DNA of 64,000 nucleotides from Catonia carolina (GCA_035578175.1 JAQMRL010000014.1:9755274-9819273); one strand, 5' to 3'; counted from the first letter of the stretch, positions 21,310 to 33,406 are shown. Made by a program: numbers and translations. The notes: generated from the sequence alone by a model not told the origin.

Positions 21310-22175
21310 TATATTCTGTTTCTACAGTACATTAAAAGGCTACCAGAAGTCATACCTAATGGCAGAGCTTTGTTGTTTGGTGATGATACTTCAGTAATCA
21401 GTAACAGTTTACTGGTAGATGCTCTTGAAGTAAATACACATGTTAATATAGAGTCCGTAGTACAGTTCTTGAATCAAATGTTACTAACAGTTAATGGGAA
21501 AAAGTGTCAGTACTTGCAGTTTAAAAATAAACATAACTTTGAAGAAAGTAGAGAAGTGGATGTATTTACTCATAATACTAGTTTAGAGCATGTAGAAACA
21601 GTGAAGTTCCAAGGAGTATCTCTAGATAAAGTTTTGTTTTGGGACTTCTATACCAATCAAGTTTGTTGTAAAATATCATCTGGGGTATTTGCACTAAAAC
21701 AAATTGCCAGATTAAATGATAAAAAATTACTAATGGCAGCTTATCATGGCCTCATTCTATCTCATATCCGTTATGGTATCTTAGTATGGGGTAATTCTAG
21801 CATGGGTAATGTGGATAGGGTTTTTAAAATTCAAAAGAAAGCTATTAGGTGTATGGTGGGAGCTAACCAGCTAACCTCATGCAGGCCACTATTTAAGGAG
21901 CTTGAATTGCTTACAGTTTCCAAAACAGTAGGCAAAATAATTTTATGCAGAATTTCAATGTTCACAACCATAACACGAGAAACAGAAATGATTATTATGT
22001 GGCTAATCACTCCACGAAATTGTTTGAACAAAAACCTACTTATGCAGGGAGAAAATTCATGAATAAATTAACCCAATTTTTAAAATGTTGTGATAATTTG
22101 CATTCCTTTAAAAAAAATTTGAAAAATGACTTGATCGGTGAAACTTTTTATAGCGTACAAGAATTTCTTTCTTGA
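21310..22175 (+). mobile_element. CR1-like LINE, RT C-terminal part to 3' end
   Basis: Open reading frame with ALLFGDDTSVISNS (RT active site, F/LADD replaced by FGDD), LTVNGKKCQYLQF, VKFQGVSLD, HIRYGILVWGNSS and VFKIQKKAIRCMVGANQLTS CR. A frame change near 21,950 leads to NVHNHNTRNRNDYYVANHST and FYSVQEFLS, the typical end of this group. 5'-truncated, with one frameshift. Confidence 0.75.
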
Positions 22176-22834
22176 TAGCAGTGATACATTGTGTGATTCT
22201 AATATGTATTTCAGGTGTTATAACTGATATGTCCTATACTCCTCCTGAAGTCTCCAGTACGCAAAAAAGAGGAATTGAATGAGCGATTGCTACAGTGAAA
22301 CTGAGAGATGTACAACTGTGCCCATCAAGTTTAGGGTTGTTGGGGAAGTACCAACAGGAACAAACATGTTCATTCTTTGCCGGTAGCAGTACAAGTTCGG
22401 TTATTTCATTGCCAAACCTTATACGTAATCACTTCCAGGGTAATATAGGCCCTCTATAAATCTACAAAATACTAACCTAATACATTCTTAAATAATTAAT
22501 CCAGACTTATATGATTTACAATAATTTATTTTAGGCAATTGTTCGACAGGACGGAAAATTCATAAAGATAATACAACAGTCTTATTCTAAACATTCAACA
22601 CTGAACACAGTAAATATTATTATCAAATATTATAGAGTTTAAAGATTAGTGACAGTTAGCGATAGAAAAAAATTTATAGTTAATTAATCAGTCAATAATC
22701 ATTTATGCGAATTTACCCTGTTTTAGTTATTATTATTATTAATAAATATGTGCGTTTATTACTCTTACAATATTTTAAGTCACAAATACATAATATGAAG
22801 AACAACCAAAAAGCTAGTTCATTCAAAATGTGCT
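22176..22834. other. no gene recognised
   Basis: AT-rich DNA between two LINE copies. Nothing assigned. Confidence 0.5.
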
Positions 22835-23690
22835 GCAATTGTGTGGAATCCCCATCATCTGAATTACATAGACTCTATTGAAAAAATTCAAAATAGATTA
22901 TTGCGTCTCCAGTATTACAAAAAATATGGTATGTCATGTCCTTTAGGGTTTTCTACGGAGACGATGAGAAGAATTTTTGACATAAAATCCCTTGAAGTCA
23001 GACGAAATGTGATGTGTATGCAATTTTTATATAAAATATTAAATAATAAGGTTGATCTAGAGGATATTGTTAAAAACATTTTTTATTATGTACCTTTTGT
23101 TAGATCCAGGACTTTTAATCTGTTTTATTTGCCTAAAGTGAACACTGTGCAATACAGTAATACGTTCTTAATACGGACGTTATCCTTTTTTAATAAATTT
23201 AAACTGGAACTCGATCCTTTTTTTGATAATTACGAACAGTTTTCATCAAAATGTTATCAGGCGCTCACCAACCAATAAATGACATAAATTCACAGAGCAG
23301 ACTCACATCTTTTTCTTTCTTTCTTCCTTTCCTTCTTTCTTTTTTCTATTGTTTCTTTTTCCTTTTCCTTTTATTAATTTATAAATGAATAATATTATTT
23401 TTGGTCAAGTTTTGCTAAACTATTTTTTGTGGGAATTTTTTGTTTTTTTTTCTTATTAATTTATTATTGTAGAAAGTAATTTTATTGAAACATTATTTTA
23501 TTTTTATGAGAAAAGGAGACAAAAAGTGTATTAGCATGTATATATTGTAAATAAAATAGTTATAAGCAAATATTGTTTTGTAAATATGTAATATTTGTTT
23601 ATGTCAATAAGGCTTATATGGATAAGTTCTGTTAGCCTTTATATTATTGTAAATAAATAAATAAATAAATAAATAAATTATAAATTATTA
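22835..23690 (+). mobile_element. young 5'-truncated LINE with intact ORF end and tail
   Basis: Starts inside ORF2 (AAIVWNPHHLNYIDSIEKIQ) and runs open to the stop at 23,276-23,278: LEVRRNVMCMQFLYKILNN, VPFVRSRTFNLFYLPKVN and FFNKFKLELD, the C-terminal end typical of Jockey-like elements. A 3' UTR with a pyrimidine tract (23,305-23,365) and an AAAT tail follows. No stops or shifts, so it is probably recent. Confidence 0.78.
23648..23682 (+). repeat. (AAAT)n tail of LINE
   Basis: Eight AAAT units marking the 3' end of the LINE copy. Confidence 0.85.
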
Positions 23691-23744
23691 TTAAAATAGC
23701 ACGATAGTATTACTTAAAATCGAATAAAGAACTGAGGTTTTGTA

Positions 23745-24040
23745 ATGTGCTCAGCGCCAGTGCTACCACTTAAGAGATTTTTCTTTGTGTTAACTTTCCC
23801 CCAGCTGTTTAACAGCTGATTTTTGGAGACGAAGGTTTCTGGTTCAAATCCTAGTAAAGGTAGTAAAGGTAGTTACTTTTATACGGATTTGAATACTAGA
23901 CAGTGGTTACCGGTTTACATTGATGGTTGGGGTTTAATTAACCATACTCTCTCAGGAATGGTCGGCCTGGGTCTGTAATATGTAATGACGAGATGAACCC
24001 GGGACTCAATGTGGGCAATGCGCTGCTGCTACCGTAGTAC
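23745..24040 (+). repeat. SINE-like repeat U (copy 1)
   Basis: Contains GACGAAGGTTTCTGGTTCAA then ATCCTAGTAAAGG; GGTTCAAATCC fits an RNA polymerase III B box. Related copies, inverted, lie at 28,090-28,235 and 47,915-48,030. This copy extends into ACCCGGGACTCAATGTGGGC. Confidence 0.5.
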
Positions 24041-25302
24041 GTACATTTCTAAAAACATGCAACAGTGTAGTATGTACAGTTTATTTTTTGCTTCTTCTTT
24101 ACAGCACTTAATAACATTTAAAATAACATTCCGTTCCGCACTTCGAATTGTTTTACCCTGCTTTCGAACGGTCGCCATGATAAACTTATAATACACGGAT
24201 AGATAACTAATTTGTAACAACACAACAGAAAAACGATTAAAATGTGAAGAATTAAAATGAAAAGAAACTGAATGAGTTTTAAGGAATTAAAATATTTTAT
24301 TTGCGTAAATGTAGCCTAAAACGTAAAAACAGAATAGCCAAATCAAAACAATATTTCCTGTACCATTCATCGTGTAATAAAATAAGGACTGTGTATTCCA
24401 ATGAACTACGAGTGTCAGTACAAGTATTCAGATGAACTAAAGTCCCCTAGCCGTGGGAGTGAGAGAATGCATAACGCTCTCACTCGCACAAGCCATACGC
24501 GCCATTCCAATAACATTGTTTAATTTTCTCATTGTTGTGGGCAAGTGTGTTGTACGCACGCAGTAAACTAACAAGCAAGATAACGACTGTAGTATATTTT
24601 CAGATTTGAATTATAACGGCGAAGACCGGGCGCATGCGTAGTTATGCCACATCACTCCCTCTCACTCACTCGGTTATGGGACATTAATTCATCTGATATC
24701 TGTATGTTTTTAGGATTGTAATAGAGAAACTGGGCATGCGCAGTAGATTGTTCCCCTCTTTGTCCCAAAGTTCATTTCGTGACTAACATCAGTACTTTAT
24801 AGTATAAGAATCATACATTTATACAATTAAAACAGTAGGAAAAATAAAATTTTAAGTACAATTTCATTGGAGGATTAGTAACACATTACTGGCACCATGC
24901 AATAAGTAGTAATTATGAATAAATAATTAATACATAGCCATCATAAAAGAATGGGGTTTTGAACATGTATTAAGTTAAAACATAAATAATACTTACAGTC
25001 GAGGTTTATTTTATCGAATTTGTCATCTCAAACAGTTTTTTTTTACATTACTAAAAAATTTCAATATGTGCACCAGTGGTTGGTTGGCAAATGTCCAATT
25101 GATTATCAGTTTCTAACCAAACGTTAACATAATCTTCTGTTACAGTTGTCAATGCTTCATTCATTCTTTTATTTAAATGATTTAGGTCAAAAATATTTTT
25201 TAAAGAAACATTGTTTTTGATGTACCTTTACAAGAAAAAATCTTAAGATGGCAGGTCTGGACTTCTAGGAGGCCAGAAGTAGGTCTTTGCCAACCAATCC
25301 AT
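24041..25302. other. no gene recognised
   Basis: AT-rich. The patch 24,420-24,790 has CpG-bearing motifs (GGGCGCATGCG, GGGCATGCGCAG). Its right end (CATTTCGTGACTAACATC) is weakly like the ends of family E, so a related element is possible. Confidence 0.4.
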
Positions 25303-26478
25303 TGATTCTATTTTATAATAAATTTCACTAACCTTTTTTTAAGCTGCCTTTATTACTTTCTCTTGCCTATATAGGAAGGAAACTATTGTTTTCATGACGA
25401 TTTTAAGAAATCGAGTTTTCATCGGATCTACACGTTTTTAGACCTCCTGAACCCCCCCCCCCAAAAAAAAAACAGGCTTTTAGCGATTGGTCTGTAAGCG
25501 TATGTGTGAACGGAATATCTCAAGAACAGAACAACGTACGAACTTGAAACTTGAGTTAGATACCATTAGAAGACCCGACACAAACATTTTCATCAAAATC
25601 GGTCAACCGGAATTAGTAGTTCATTCGTGTCATTTTTCACTTTTTGGCAATTTTCTCAAAAACAACTCCTACGATTGTTTTTTAAATCGCCTTATTTACT
25701 CAATTTTTTATGCTCTACAGGATAGGGTAGTCGTCATGTCTGCTGAAATTCTTGGGAAGGTTGTTTTCTTGTAAAAAAATTGTTTCCTTGAGATTGCGGC
25801 TTATGCATTTTAGTGCAAAAATGCATATAATAAAAGTTGTAGAGAATTTAAAATCCTACAACTTTTATTTTAAACATTTTTTTTGTATAATGCTTAGTTT
25901 AGCGATTTTCTGGTTTTTTCTCACGAAAACGTGTAAACAATTGATTTTTTAAAGATTTCAGCCTTATTATACATTTAACGTCAAGAAAGTATAATCAAAT
26001 TTATAGAAAATTAAATGATCTACGACTTTTATTTCAAGCATTTTTCTCTACAGTGCCTAGTTTAGCGTGAAAGAGTGATTTTCTGTATTTAGAAGCAAAA
26101 CTGAGGTTGATTTTCATTTTGCGTCTTTCACTCATGATTAAAATGAGGTTAGTTTTTTTTTACCTACATTTCTAATGTTTTATTTTAAATGTTCAGTTAT
26201 ATTGTTCATTATTTGCATTGGTAAGAGAAAGTTGTGTGAGTGTTTCACACCAGATTTTTTATTTATCACTTACATGTGTTTCGGTGGATCCACCATCATC
26301 TGAGTATATTATATCATTTGAAACTAAAAATTTTTTAAATCTATAGCAGATGTTACATCTTCAGTCATCTGTATAAAACTGATATAATATCACTGATGAT
26401 GGTGATCCACCGAAACACGTGTAAAGGCAGTTTAAAGAAAGGTTAGTGAAATTTATTGAATAAAATAGAATTAATTTC
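25303..26478. mobile_element. foldback MITE P (copy 1), split by HINE copy 3
   Basis: Long inverted ends: TTCTATTTTATAATAAATTT and TTTAAGCTGCC at the left, mirrored at the right (GGCAGTTTAAAG, TTTATTGAATAAAATAGAA). Inner arms carry TGTTTCGGTGGATCCACC and its mirror. About 270 bp without the inserted HINE. Confidence 0.7.
25355..26258 (+). mobile_element. HINE-like element (copy 3), inserted in a palindromic MITE
   Basis: Near full length (about 904 bp): starts ACTTTCTCTTGCC and ends with the hairpin and CAGATTTTT. The 3' inverted motif has one change (GGTAAGAG). It splits a foldback MITE: AAGCTGCC lies just left, and the rest of that MITE (TTATCACTTACATG) resumes just right. Confidence 0.75.
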
Positions 26479-26899
26479 AAGCTGCAAATGCATTATAAGG
26501 ATCTAATTTTGAATGAAGCTATCCATTGATGTGTACATTTTTCATTCAAAGCCTGGGGGACAAATGCATTAAGGTATGTTGGTTGATTTCTGTGAGATAG
26601 GTAACTGATCTAGTTTCTTCAAATTGTTTGAATCAATGTCTGTATATTATTTTCATTTAACCTCACAATTTTCTTTTATGATGACCCTGTATTGAAACTG
26701 CCACCAGTTTTTAAGAAGCTAACTGACAACATAATTATTATTACCTTAATTCTAAAACAGTACAGTAACATACAGTAACAATACACATACAGTAAAACCT
26801 CGTCACACCGGGCTAATGACTGGCTATACACTTACTGGTACATCCAAATGTACATTAGATGTACCGTATCTACTTATGTAGTCATTTTTGAGTTACATA
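26479..26899. other. no gene recognised
   Basis: AT-rich linker. The first 40 bp (CAAGCTGCAAATGCATTATA) is shared with the flank of the P copies at 46.6 and 62.6 kb. Confidence 0.45.
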
Positions 26900-27837
26900 C
26901 GAGATGTGGCTATTAAATAACGAGACTGATGTTGTTAAATTGTTTTTTTTATTTCATACATAATCACTTATTGTCACCTTCAATATACACTCCTTCTCTA
27001 TCCCTACAACGACGGCCCATGCGAATTTTCCATTGTTGGAAACAGTGCTGGAAGTCATCTTCTATCAGCTCCTGCAGGACACGTGCCCCTCAAAAATGTT
27101 TGTAATGAAGCTCACAAAAATGTTTGTACTGACTCTTTGTACGCGTTTGAAAATGGCCCAAATATTTTGGAAATGATATAACATTTGATGAAATGTGGTT
27201 TTTTACTTATGATTCGGAAACAAAACGCCAATCCATGCACTAGAAGAGCCGAACTTCACCGAGAGCCAAAAAAGCTCGAATGAGCAAGTCAAAATTTAAA
27301 GTAATGATGACTGTTTTTTTTTATATCCATGGAATTGTGTACCTTCACTGGGTTTTGAAGGTCAAACAATTAATCAATATTACTATATTGAGGTACTTTC
27401 TAAACTACGCCAAAGAGTAAGGAAAAATGCGCCGAAATGTGAAAGGACAAATCATGGGTTCTCTACCAAGACAATACTCCAGCTCATTCCATGTTATCTG
27501 TCAAGAAATTCCTAGCCAAGTACAGCATCTCATGATTAGAACATCCACCTTATTCACCAGATCTTGCACCATGTGACTTCTACCTGTTCTCCAAGGTGAA
27601 CTCTGCATTAAAAGGAACCAGATTTGAGTCTGTGGCAGCTGTAAAAGAGAAAGCGGCACATGTCCTGCAGGAGCTGACAGAAGATGAATTCCAGCACTGT
27701 TTCCAACAATGGAAAATTCGCATGGAGTGTTGTAGGGATAGAGAAGGAGTGTATATTGAAGTTGACAATAAGTGATTATGTATAAAATAAAAATGAAATT
27801 TTTTACGTCAGTCTCGTTATTTAATAGCCACACCTCG
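26900..27837 (+). mobile_element. mariner family B derivative with two 3' ends (copy B2)
   Basis: 938 bp with TA on both sides and CGAGATGTGGCTATTAAATA / CGAGGTGTGGCTATTAAATA ends. The first 190 bp is an inverted 3' end (CCTTCAATATACACTCCTTC). At CTCAAAAATGTTTG it switches to plus-oriented transposase from just before the first catalytic Asp to the normal 3' end. Frames are broken; QDNTPAHS and SPDLAPCDF motifs remain. Confidence 0.82.
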
Positions 27838-28089
27838 TATATTAATTTATTGGTTGTTTGTGACAATATTGTTTTCTTTATTTTGGGTACAGTTTCATTC
27901 AGAATAGAGTGACGTCATGAACGTAATACATAATTTTTTTATCCCTAATGTGCGTACGTTGCAACCGGTTCAATTGAGAACAATAAGTAACCCCATGACC
28001 CAATGAGATGAGGATGATGTGTATGACGTGTAAATGAGGTGTTGTCTTGTACACACTCACAGAGTATGGTTTATTTAACTCTATCATCT

Positions 28090-28235
28090 AAGTACACCGG
28101 TAACCACTTCCTAGTATTCAAATCCGTATAAAAGTAGCCTTTACTAGGATTTAAACCAGGAACCTTCGTCTCCGAAAATCAGCTGTGAAACAGCTGACTC
28201 GCTGTGACGATTTTACTTCTAGACCAATCCATCGG
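28090..28235 (-). repeat. SINE-like repeat U (copy 2)
   Basis: Inverted partner of the 23.8 kb copy: TTTACTAGGATTTAAACC (B-box region) and AACCTTCGTCTCCGAAAATC. Confidence 0.5.
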
Positions 28236-29282
28236 GTTTAATAAATATGTAAAATAGGTAGAAATTGAGGGTTTTTCCTTTCTTTTAACTTCTTTCCATT
28301 TTCATTCTTTAGTATAAATGTCCGAGCCGAACCCGGTATATCCAAATCCCGGTATCTTGAGGTTTTAGTGCATATTTTTTTAGAACAATAAGTACAATAT
28401 TAATTAAACACAAATATAAAATAATTACACATTCTTTAATTTAGAATTCACTACGCAGAATACCTTCAATTAAATTGAAAAGAAAAGTAGGTTATTCTTT
28501 AAAGTATTAGCAGTAGTAGAGTTATTGTCCAAAAAGATATTAGAAACATCAATACATAAATAATTTACATCCAATTTTCATTTAAAATCTCATTACAATA
28601 CTTAGCCAACTACACATTTTCATTTAAATGCGTATTCTTGTCAAACACTAACAGTATATTTTTAATAAGCATTTCGCTCGTTTTAGTGTGAATTCTGGTT
28701 AACCTACGAGTATTTAATTATCCATAATTTGAATAATCAAAAATGAATTATAATATGAATGAATTATAATAATAATATGAATTATCAACTAAGTTTAAAA
28801 CACAAACAAATACAATTTTGTAACTGTACTACAACAAATCAACAATCAACAATTTGCACCATTCAGTCGTATTGTAACTAGACACAAAAAACACTCATTC
28901 AAGAATAGCACGTGTTTTATTTTTGCCAATGGGTTGCTTGTGCGCAACTGTGTTTGTAGTTCGGGCAGTTTAGTTGTTTTTTACTACATTCAACACGAAT
29001 GATGTAAATTGTAATTTTTAATTTTATTGGAATTAATTACATTAAAAAAATGTAATGAAACAATATCCTCTGCATAATTCTCCATTACTAATACCCCAAA
29101 TTACTATAATGTTGTTATTAGTTCGTCCTGAATAAGAAACTAAGCACAGAAGTATAAAAATAAAAACTGATTAAGCGATTCCCACCAGAACGATACAACA
29201 CTGTTTGGTAATGTGTTACTAGTAACATTTGCCACTCTAGTTGGTCGTGCTAATATTAGTTACTAGTCACACGTATTAGCTA
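28236..29282. other. no gene recognised
   Basis: AT-rich DNA with no repeat or coding signal that I can name. Confidence 0.5.
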
Positions 29283-30242
29283 CGAGGGTAGGCTGATAAG
29301 TAATGCACACATGCTTGTAGAAGACAACTAAATAAACTTCAGTAGCGCGCCTGGTGGCATGTGGAAGTACTATTTCTCCTCTACAAGTCTGCGCAGTTTG
29401 AAGGCGTTGCTTTCATTCAGTTTGTTTTGAGTAGTGGAAGTATGGCGTCGTGTTCTGGTGCTATGTCAACGAGAATTAAACAACGCGAATTGAACAACTT
29501 TTGAAGCGCTACCGTGACGAAGGAGACGACTTTCTTTTGAATATTGTGACGGGGGACGAGTCATGGGTTCATCATTACGATCCCGAAGAAAAAAGGCAGA
29601 GCGCTGAATATCGTCATCCACATTCTCCTGTTGTGAAAAAGTTCAAAACACAACCGTCCGCAAAAAAAATTCTTTTGACTGTGTTTTGGGATGCTCGCCG
29701 AGTTTATGTGACTGATTATCTGGAACGAGGGGCAACGGTAAATTCTGCTCAGTATATACAGACTCTGAAACACCTCCGACGTCGAGTTTGTCGTGTTAGA
29801 GGCAACCTGGCGCCAATAATTTTGCAACACGACAATGCTCGTCCACACACTTCGCGTGCAACTGGAGAGGCTCTGAGAAACCTGAAGTTTCAACCAATTT
29901 TACACCCTCCGTATTCTCCCGACCTTGCGCCTTGCGATTTTTATTTTTTTCCTCTACTGAAGAGAGACCTTAAGGGTAATCATTACAGCTCGGACAATGA
30001 GGTGAAGGCAGCTATTGCGTCCTGGGTTCGAGGAAAGTCGGAAGAATTTTTCAGTGACGGAATGAAAAAACTTGTTAAACGTTGGGAGAAATGTGTAATG
30101 CTTAACGGTGACTATATTGAAAAATAAATAGATAATTTGGTAGGTTAAGATTTGTACTTTAATTTGTTATTTACCCCATCTTGCTATTTCTTTTTGTTCG
30201 TCTTCTACAAGCATGTGTGCATTACTTATCAGCCTACCCTCG
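29283..30242 (+). mobile_element. mariner element C, internally deleted
   Basis: 960 bp between TA dinucleotides with long inverted ends (CGAGGGTAGGCTGATAAGTA, continuing about 43 bp to AGAAGAC). An ATG at 29,442 starts MASCSGAMSTRIKQRELNNF and stops. Sequence then jumps into the middle of the transposase, so roughly 500 bp with the HTH domains is missing. Confidence 0.9.
29501..30127 (+). CDS. mariner C transposase, catalytic part only
   Basis: 208 open codons that start just before the catalytic domain: IVTGDESWVHHYDPEEK (first Asp), ILQHDNARPHTS (second), [12 protein letters not shown] (third, 34 residues after the second, so DD34D), and CVMLNGDYIEK at the end. All three acidic residues are kept and there is no stop. 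The DNA-binding N-terminus is absent, so it cannot make a complete transposase. The ATG at 29,501 is only the first Met in the remnant. Confidence 0.85.
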   Translation: MKRYRDEGDDFLLNIVTGDESWVHHYDPEEKRQSAEYRHPHSPVVKKFKTQPSAKKILLTVFWDARRVYVTDYLERGATVNSAQYIQTLKHLRRRVCRVRGNLAPIILQHDNARPHTSRATGEALRNLKFQPILHPPYSPDLAPCDFYFFPLLKRDLKGNHYSSDNEVKAAIASWVRGKSEEFFSDGMKKLVKRWEKCVMLNGDYIEK

Positions 30243-30461
30243 TAGTAACATTTGCGAGAACGTTTGCCACCCTACTCTGGTAGAATGCCTGCGTTAAGTG
30301 TAAATACTCGCCCTCCTATTTATTTAACGTTAACTTCTGGAATTTTCATTTTAGCATTATTACCTATTTATATAAAAAAATATTTAATTGTTAACTGACC
30401 TGTTACAGCTGCTATATCCCTTGTGTTTTTTTAAGTTTTTTTTATATAATTCTACTTTTTA

Positions 30462-30510
30462 CTGACATATTTCGGTGGATCCACTATCATCAGAGACACA
30501 AAATTGAATA
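30462..30510. repeat. MITE P end fragment
   Basis: TTTCGGTGGATCCACTATCA followed by TCAGAG matches the inner arm of family P. Only about 50 bp. Confidence 0.4.
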
Positions 30511-31002
30511 TAAATAAAACAATTCCTTTCATGAGATGACCCGTCTCAAGGCTGATGGCAATTTTTAAAAAGGCTTATACTTCCCGGCCGGTAGCTGTGC
30601 ACATAGCTTGTGAGAGAGATAGAATGATAGGATGGTGATAGCTATTCCCGTTTTGAAAAACATCACGTCGCAGTGTACACAGTTAGTATTTATTTACCAC
30701 ATTGTATACAAATTGTGGGCAGTCTAAATATAGCCCAATTATCATCATGCTGAATCACCATAGAATGATGAATTACAATTCAGTGTAGCGACAGCATTTC
30801 GTTTATAAAGTTAGGTTATTCCTCCGTTTATTGTTAGTTTCAAGCTTTAGCATAAAATTTAATTGAAAAATTCAGTGATATTTAATTTGCAATAATCATG
30901 GACAATGTCAACAGAGTGGCGACAGGATTTTGTGTATAAATTTAGGATATTTTCTCGGTTTATTAAGTTTCAAGCTTTACCTGCGTAAAATTTAATCTAA
31001 AA
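30511..31002 (+). repeat. diverged tandem leader upstream of transposase fragment
   Basis: Two related segments of about 100-130 bp (30,780-30,880 and 30,915-31,000) share GCGACAG, TTTATAAA/ATAAATTTAGG and AGTTTCAAGCTTTA. The second directly precedes the ATG at 31,003. Confidence 0.5.
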
Positions 31003-31146
31003 ATGGATGATTTTGATAAATGTGTTGTTCGTAGGTTGGTGTACAACTTTCATTTAACAGAACATCAGCGTCTGAGAAACGCGTTACTGCGCACAGCGCT
31101 AAAAGAAAGAATTAACTTTAAAGGTAGAAATTTAATGGGTTTCTAA
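31003..31146 (+). pseudogene. N-terminal fragment of an IS630/DDE_3-type transposase
   Basis: 47 codons: MDDFDKCVVRRLVYNFHLTE then HQRLRNALLRTALKERINF KG and a stop. The MDDFDKCVxRRxV...LxxxLKExINF pattern is, to my knowledge, the start of a winged-helix DDE_3 endonuclease that is repeated in many insect genomes. The catalytic part is not present downstream; the copy is truncated. Confidence 0.6.
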
Positions 31147-31797
31147 TACATTTAAGGTAAGCAAAAATGCGGCAACCATTTATAAATTAATTAATAACAC
31201 AAGAAAAGAAAATAAATAATTGAACGGGTAGGCAGAAGAAAGTGCTAACCCACAAAATTTCCAGCATGATCTTTCTTAATATTCTGTAAAAATGAAATGT
31301 TTAACAAAAAATTCAAAAACATGATTTGTAGATTCCAGTAAACTTTTCAACTGACATAGCATAAAATTATGTTGATGTCGGTTAGCACTGTCTTCTCTTG
31401 ACCCCTTCAATTATATTAAATAAACATATTCATTGATATTTTTCCGTAAAAACGAAGTACAACTTTATATTAATAAAATTTTGTATATATTAAAATAAAT
31501 TTATAAAATGTTGCATAAAGCGAAATTATTTACCGTAAAAACATGGATAGAAAACAGTAGTAGATATTTTCAGGTTGGTTAATAGCGCGGGAACACAGCG
31601 ATGTCTCAATGTGCACAGCTGTGCGCTGTCCAGTATACCTTTGACTTATGGTAAAAACCATTAGTGATTTCTGTACCTACTCTTTAAGAGGAATCGAATG
31701 ACTTGTTTCCAAAGTCAGACTTCAATTTTTTGACTATTGGTTGGCACAATCAAAACCAATGATTTCTGTATCTTTAAGAGGAATAGTGTCATTCGAT
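31147..31797. other. no gene recognised
   Basis: AT-rich. Contains a short direct repeat (CAATGATTTCTGTAT / CCATTAGTGATTTCTGTA with AAGAGGAAT) near 31,660-31,790. Confidence 0.4.
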
Positions 31798-31861
31798 TCG
31801 AGTGTGCGTGCAAGGGTCCTTCTTTGAAGGTAATTAGGTAAATATTGCCATAGGTCATTTA

Positions 31862-33353
31862 GTTAATCGAGTCATGAGTTTGCCTTTGGTTTTAACGAGG
31901 GGTAAAGAGGGGAAAGCATCAGTACGCATGGGCAACTGGTTTGGTATCAGTTCACCACCACAACATAAACTATACTTAGAGAATATACAGTATATCACGG
32001 AACCTTTTGTAGGGTAATTGTACGAAATTGAATATGTAATATAATAAAATTCTGTGAAGTTGAAAGTAAATAAAAATACCTTTCCGTGCCTCTTAACGAA
32101 AGTCGTGAGCAAGCGGCTAATCACCATGATGGTGCTCTTTACATAATTTGAAATATAAAAAAGGAAGCTATAAACAGTGAAGAAGATAATTGTTCATCAG
32201 CAATTTTTTTGACACCTGGTAAAAAGAAAGAAACTTATATCATTAAGAAAAGTGATTCCACCATGCGAAACATTACAGTAATCCCTTGGTATCCGCAGGT
32301 TTCGGTTATCCGTGGACTTTGTCCGTGGGTCAAAAACCTTAAAATACGTAAGTTTTCTCACCTTGTGTACACCGTACTTGGTTGGGAAGTCATACAATTC
32401 TGAAAACGTGTTTGAATAAATGTTTTGGCATCCGTATCATGTTGAGTCACACACTAGTATGGCGACGGCCGCCATGAGCCAAGCGAGATTTCCGCGTACT
32501 GTACGTAGTGAGCCAGTCACCGGGTACCGTGGCCCGCCAGTAACACCCCACCCTCACCGCCATATGTGCGCCTAGGCACCATACTGTAATTTCTCCGTAT
32601 GTTTTCCTCCATGTGTCAAGTCTAACTTTTTCGTACGTACGTACAGTTCTTTGTGTGTTCAACAATCCTAAAACTAAGTCAAGCATTTCTTCACAAACCA
32701 TCAACGAGATCCTCAGCATGGCAACGCATTGGCTGACCACGTGTTGGAGACGGATCCACGCATGTAAAGGGCCCTTCAATTCAAAAGAGTACTCAGGAGC
32801 TGATGATAACATACGAAGAAGTCCACAAAGAGTTTGAAAAGAAGAAGAAGCAAACAGCCACAATTAACTATTTTAAAGCAACTTAAATTTTTTATGCGTA
32901 CATTACTGTATTTATTAAATATTCATAGATTATAATAATGGTAAAATTTTACCAAAACTATTAAATACTTAAAACGACTTCCAAGACTTTACCTTTAGAA
33001 CCTAACCCTTATCTTTTCGTTCATATAAGGTATTATTATTCGGGGTTTTACTAACCGCAGTAACCCTTCGGAACGTAACCCCCGCGGATAACGAGGGATT
33101 ACTGTATTACCGGTTGGAAAGAAATGCTAAATTTTCGTTAGAAACTTTGTATGTTAAGAAAAATTTTAAAGAAAATGTGTTTAAGTGGAAAAAGTGTCAG
33201 TTACAACAAAGTATATCAACTGAAAGGCAACATGTAGTTAAAAAACGGTAGTAAAATCTAGTGTCTCACTGTTGAGATCGGCAGCACTGTCAGATTTCTC
33301 TTCCCTTCCTCACAGCCTATCTATACACAAAAGGCATTCTTGAGACTCGTTAT
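31862..33353. mobile_element. TIR element, family E (copy 2), carrying a Tigger derivative
   Basis: Ends TTAATCGAGTCATGAGTTTG and, inverted from the right, GATAACGAGTCTCAAGAATG. The left 270 bp and right 120 bp match copy 1 at 11.8-12.6 kb in reverse order. A Tigger-type element occupies 32,276-33,104. Confidence 0.6.
32276..33104 (+). mobile_element. Tigger-type non-autonomous element with transposase tail
   Basis: 829 bp between TA dinucleotides; ends CAGTAATCCCTTGGTATCCG and, inverted, CAGTAATCCCTCGTTATCCG, a Tigger-like terminal repeat. In one plus frame near 32,730-32,886 the end of a pogo transposase remains: DHVLETDPRM, stop, then LMITYEEVHKEFEKKKKQ and TATINYFKAT before the stop. The rest of the gene is deleted. 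Confidence 0.8.
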
Positions 33354-33406
33354 CTATAACATTAGCACACCGAACCACCATTCTGGAAACTTTTTGAACG
33401 CCCCTC

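Larger units (their letters stand above)
31798..33406 (-). mobile_element. mariner-like remnant split by element E
   Basis: The outer pieces (33,360-33,406 and 31,798-31,858, minus orientation) are colinear with 38,978-39,065: end CGAGGGGCGTTCAAAAAGTT, GGTGGTTCGGTGTGCTAA, then GACCTATGGCAATATTTACC and AAGAAGGACCCTTGC. Element E copy 2 lies between them. Confidence 0.55.

Noticed and set aside
32447..32863. 138-codon minus-strand ORF
   Set aside because: It overlaps the plus-strand pogo transposase tail inside the Tigger derivative and has no family features.
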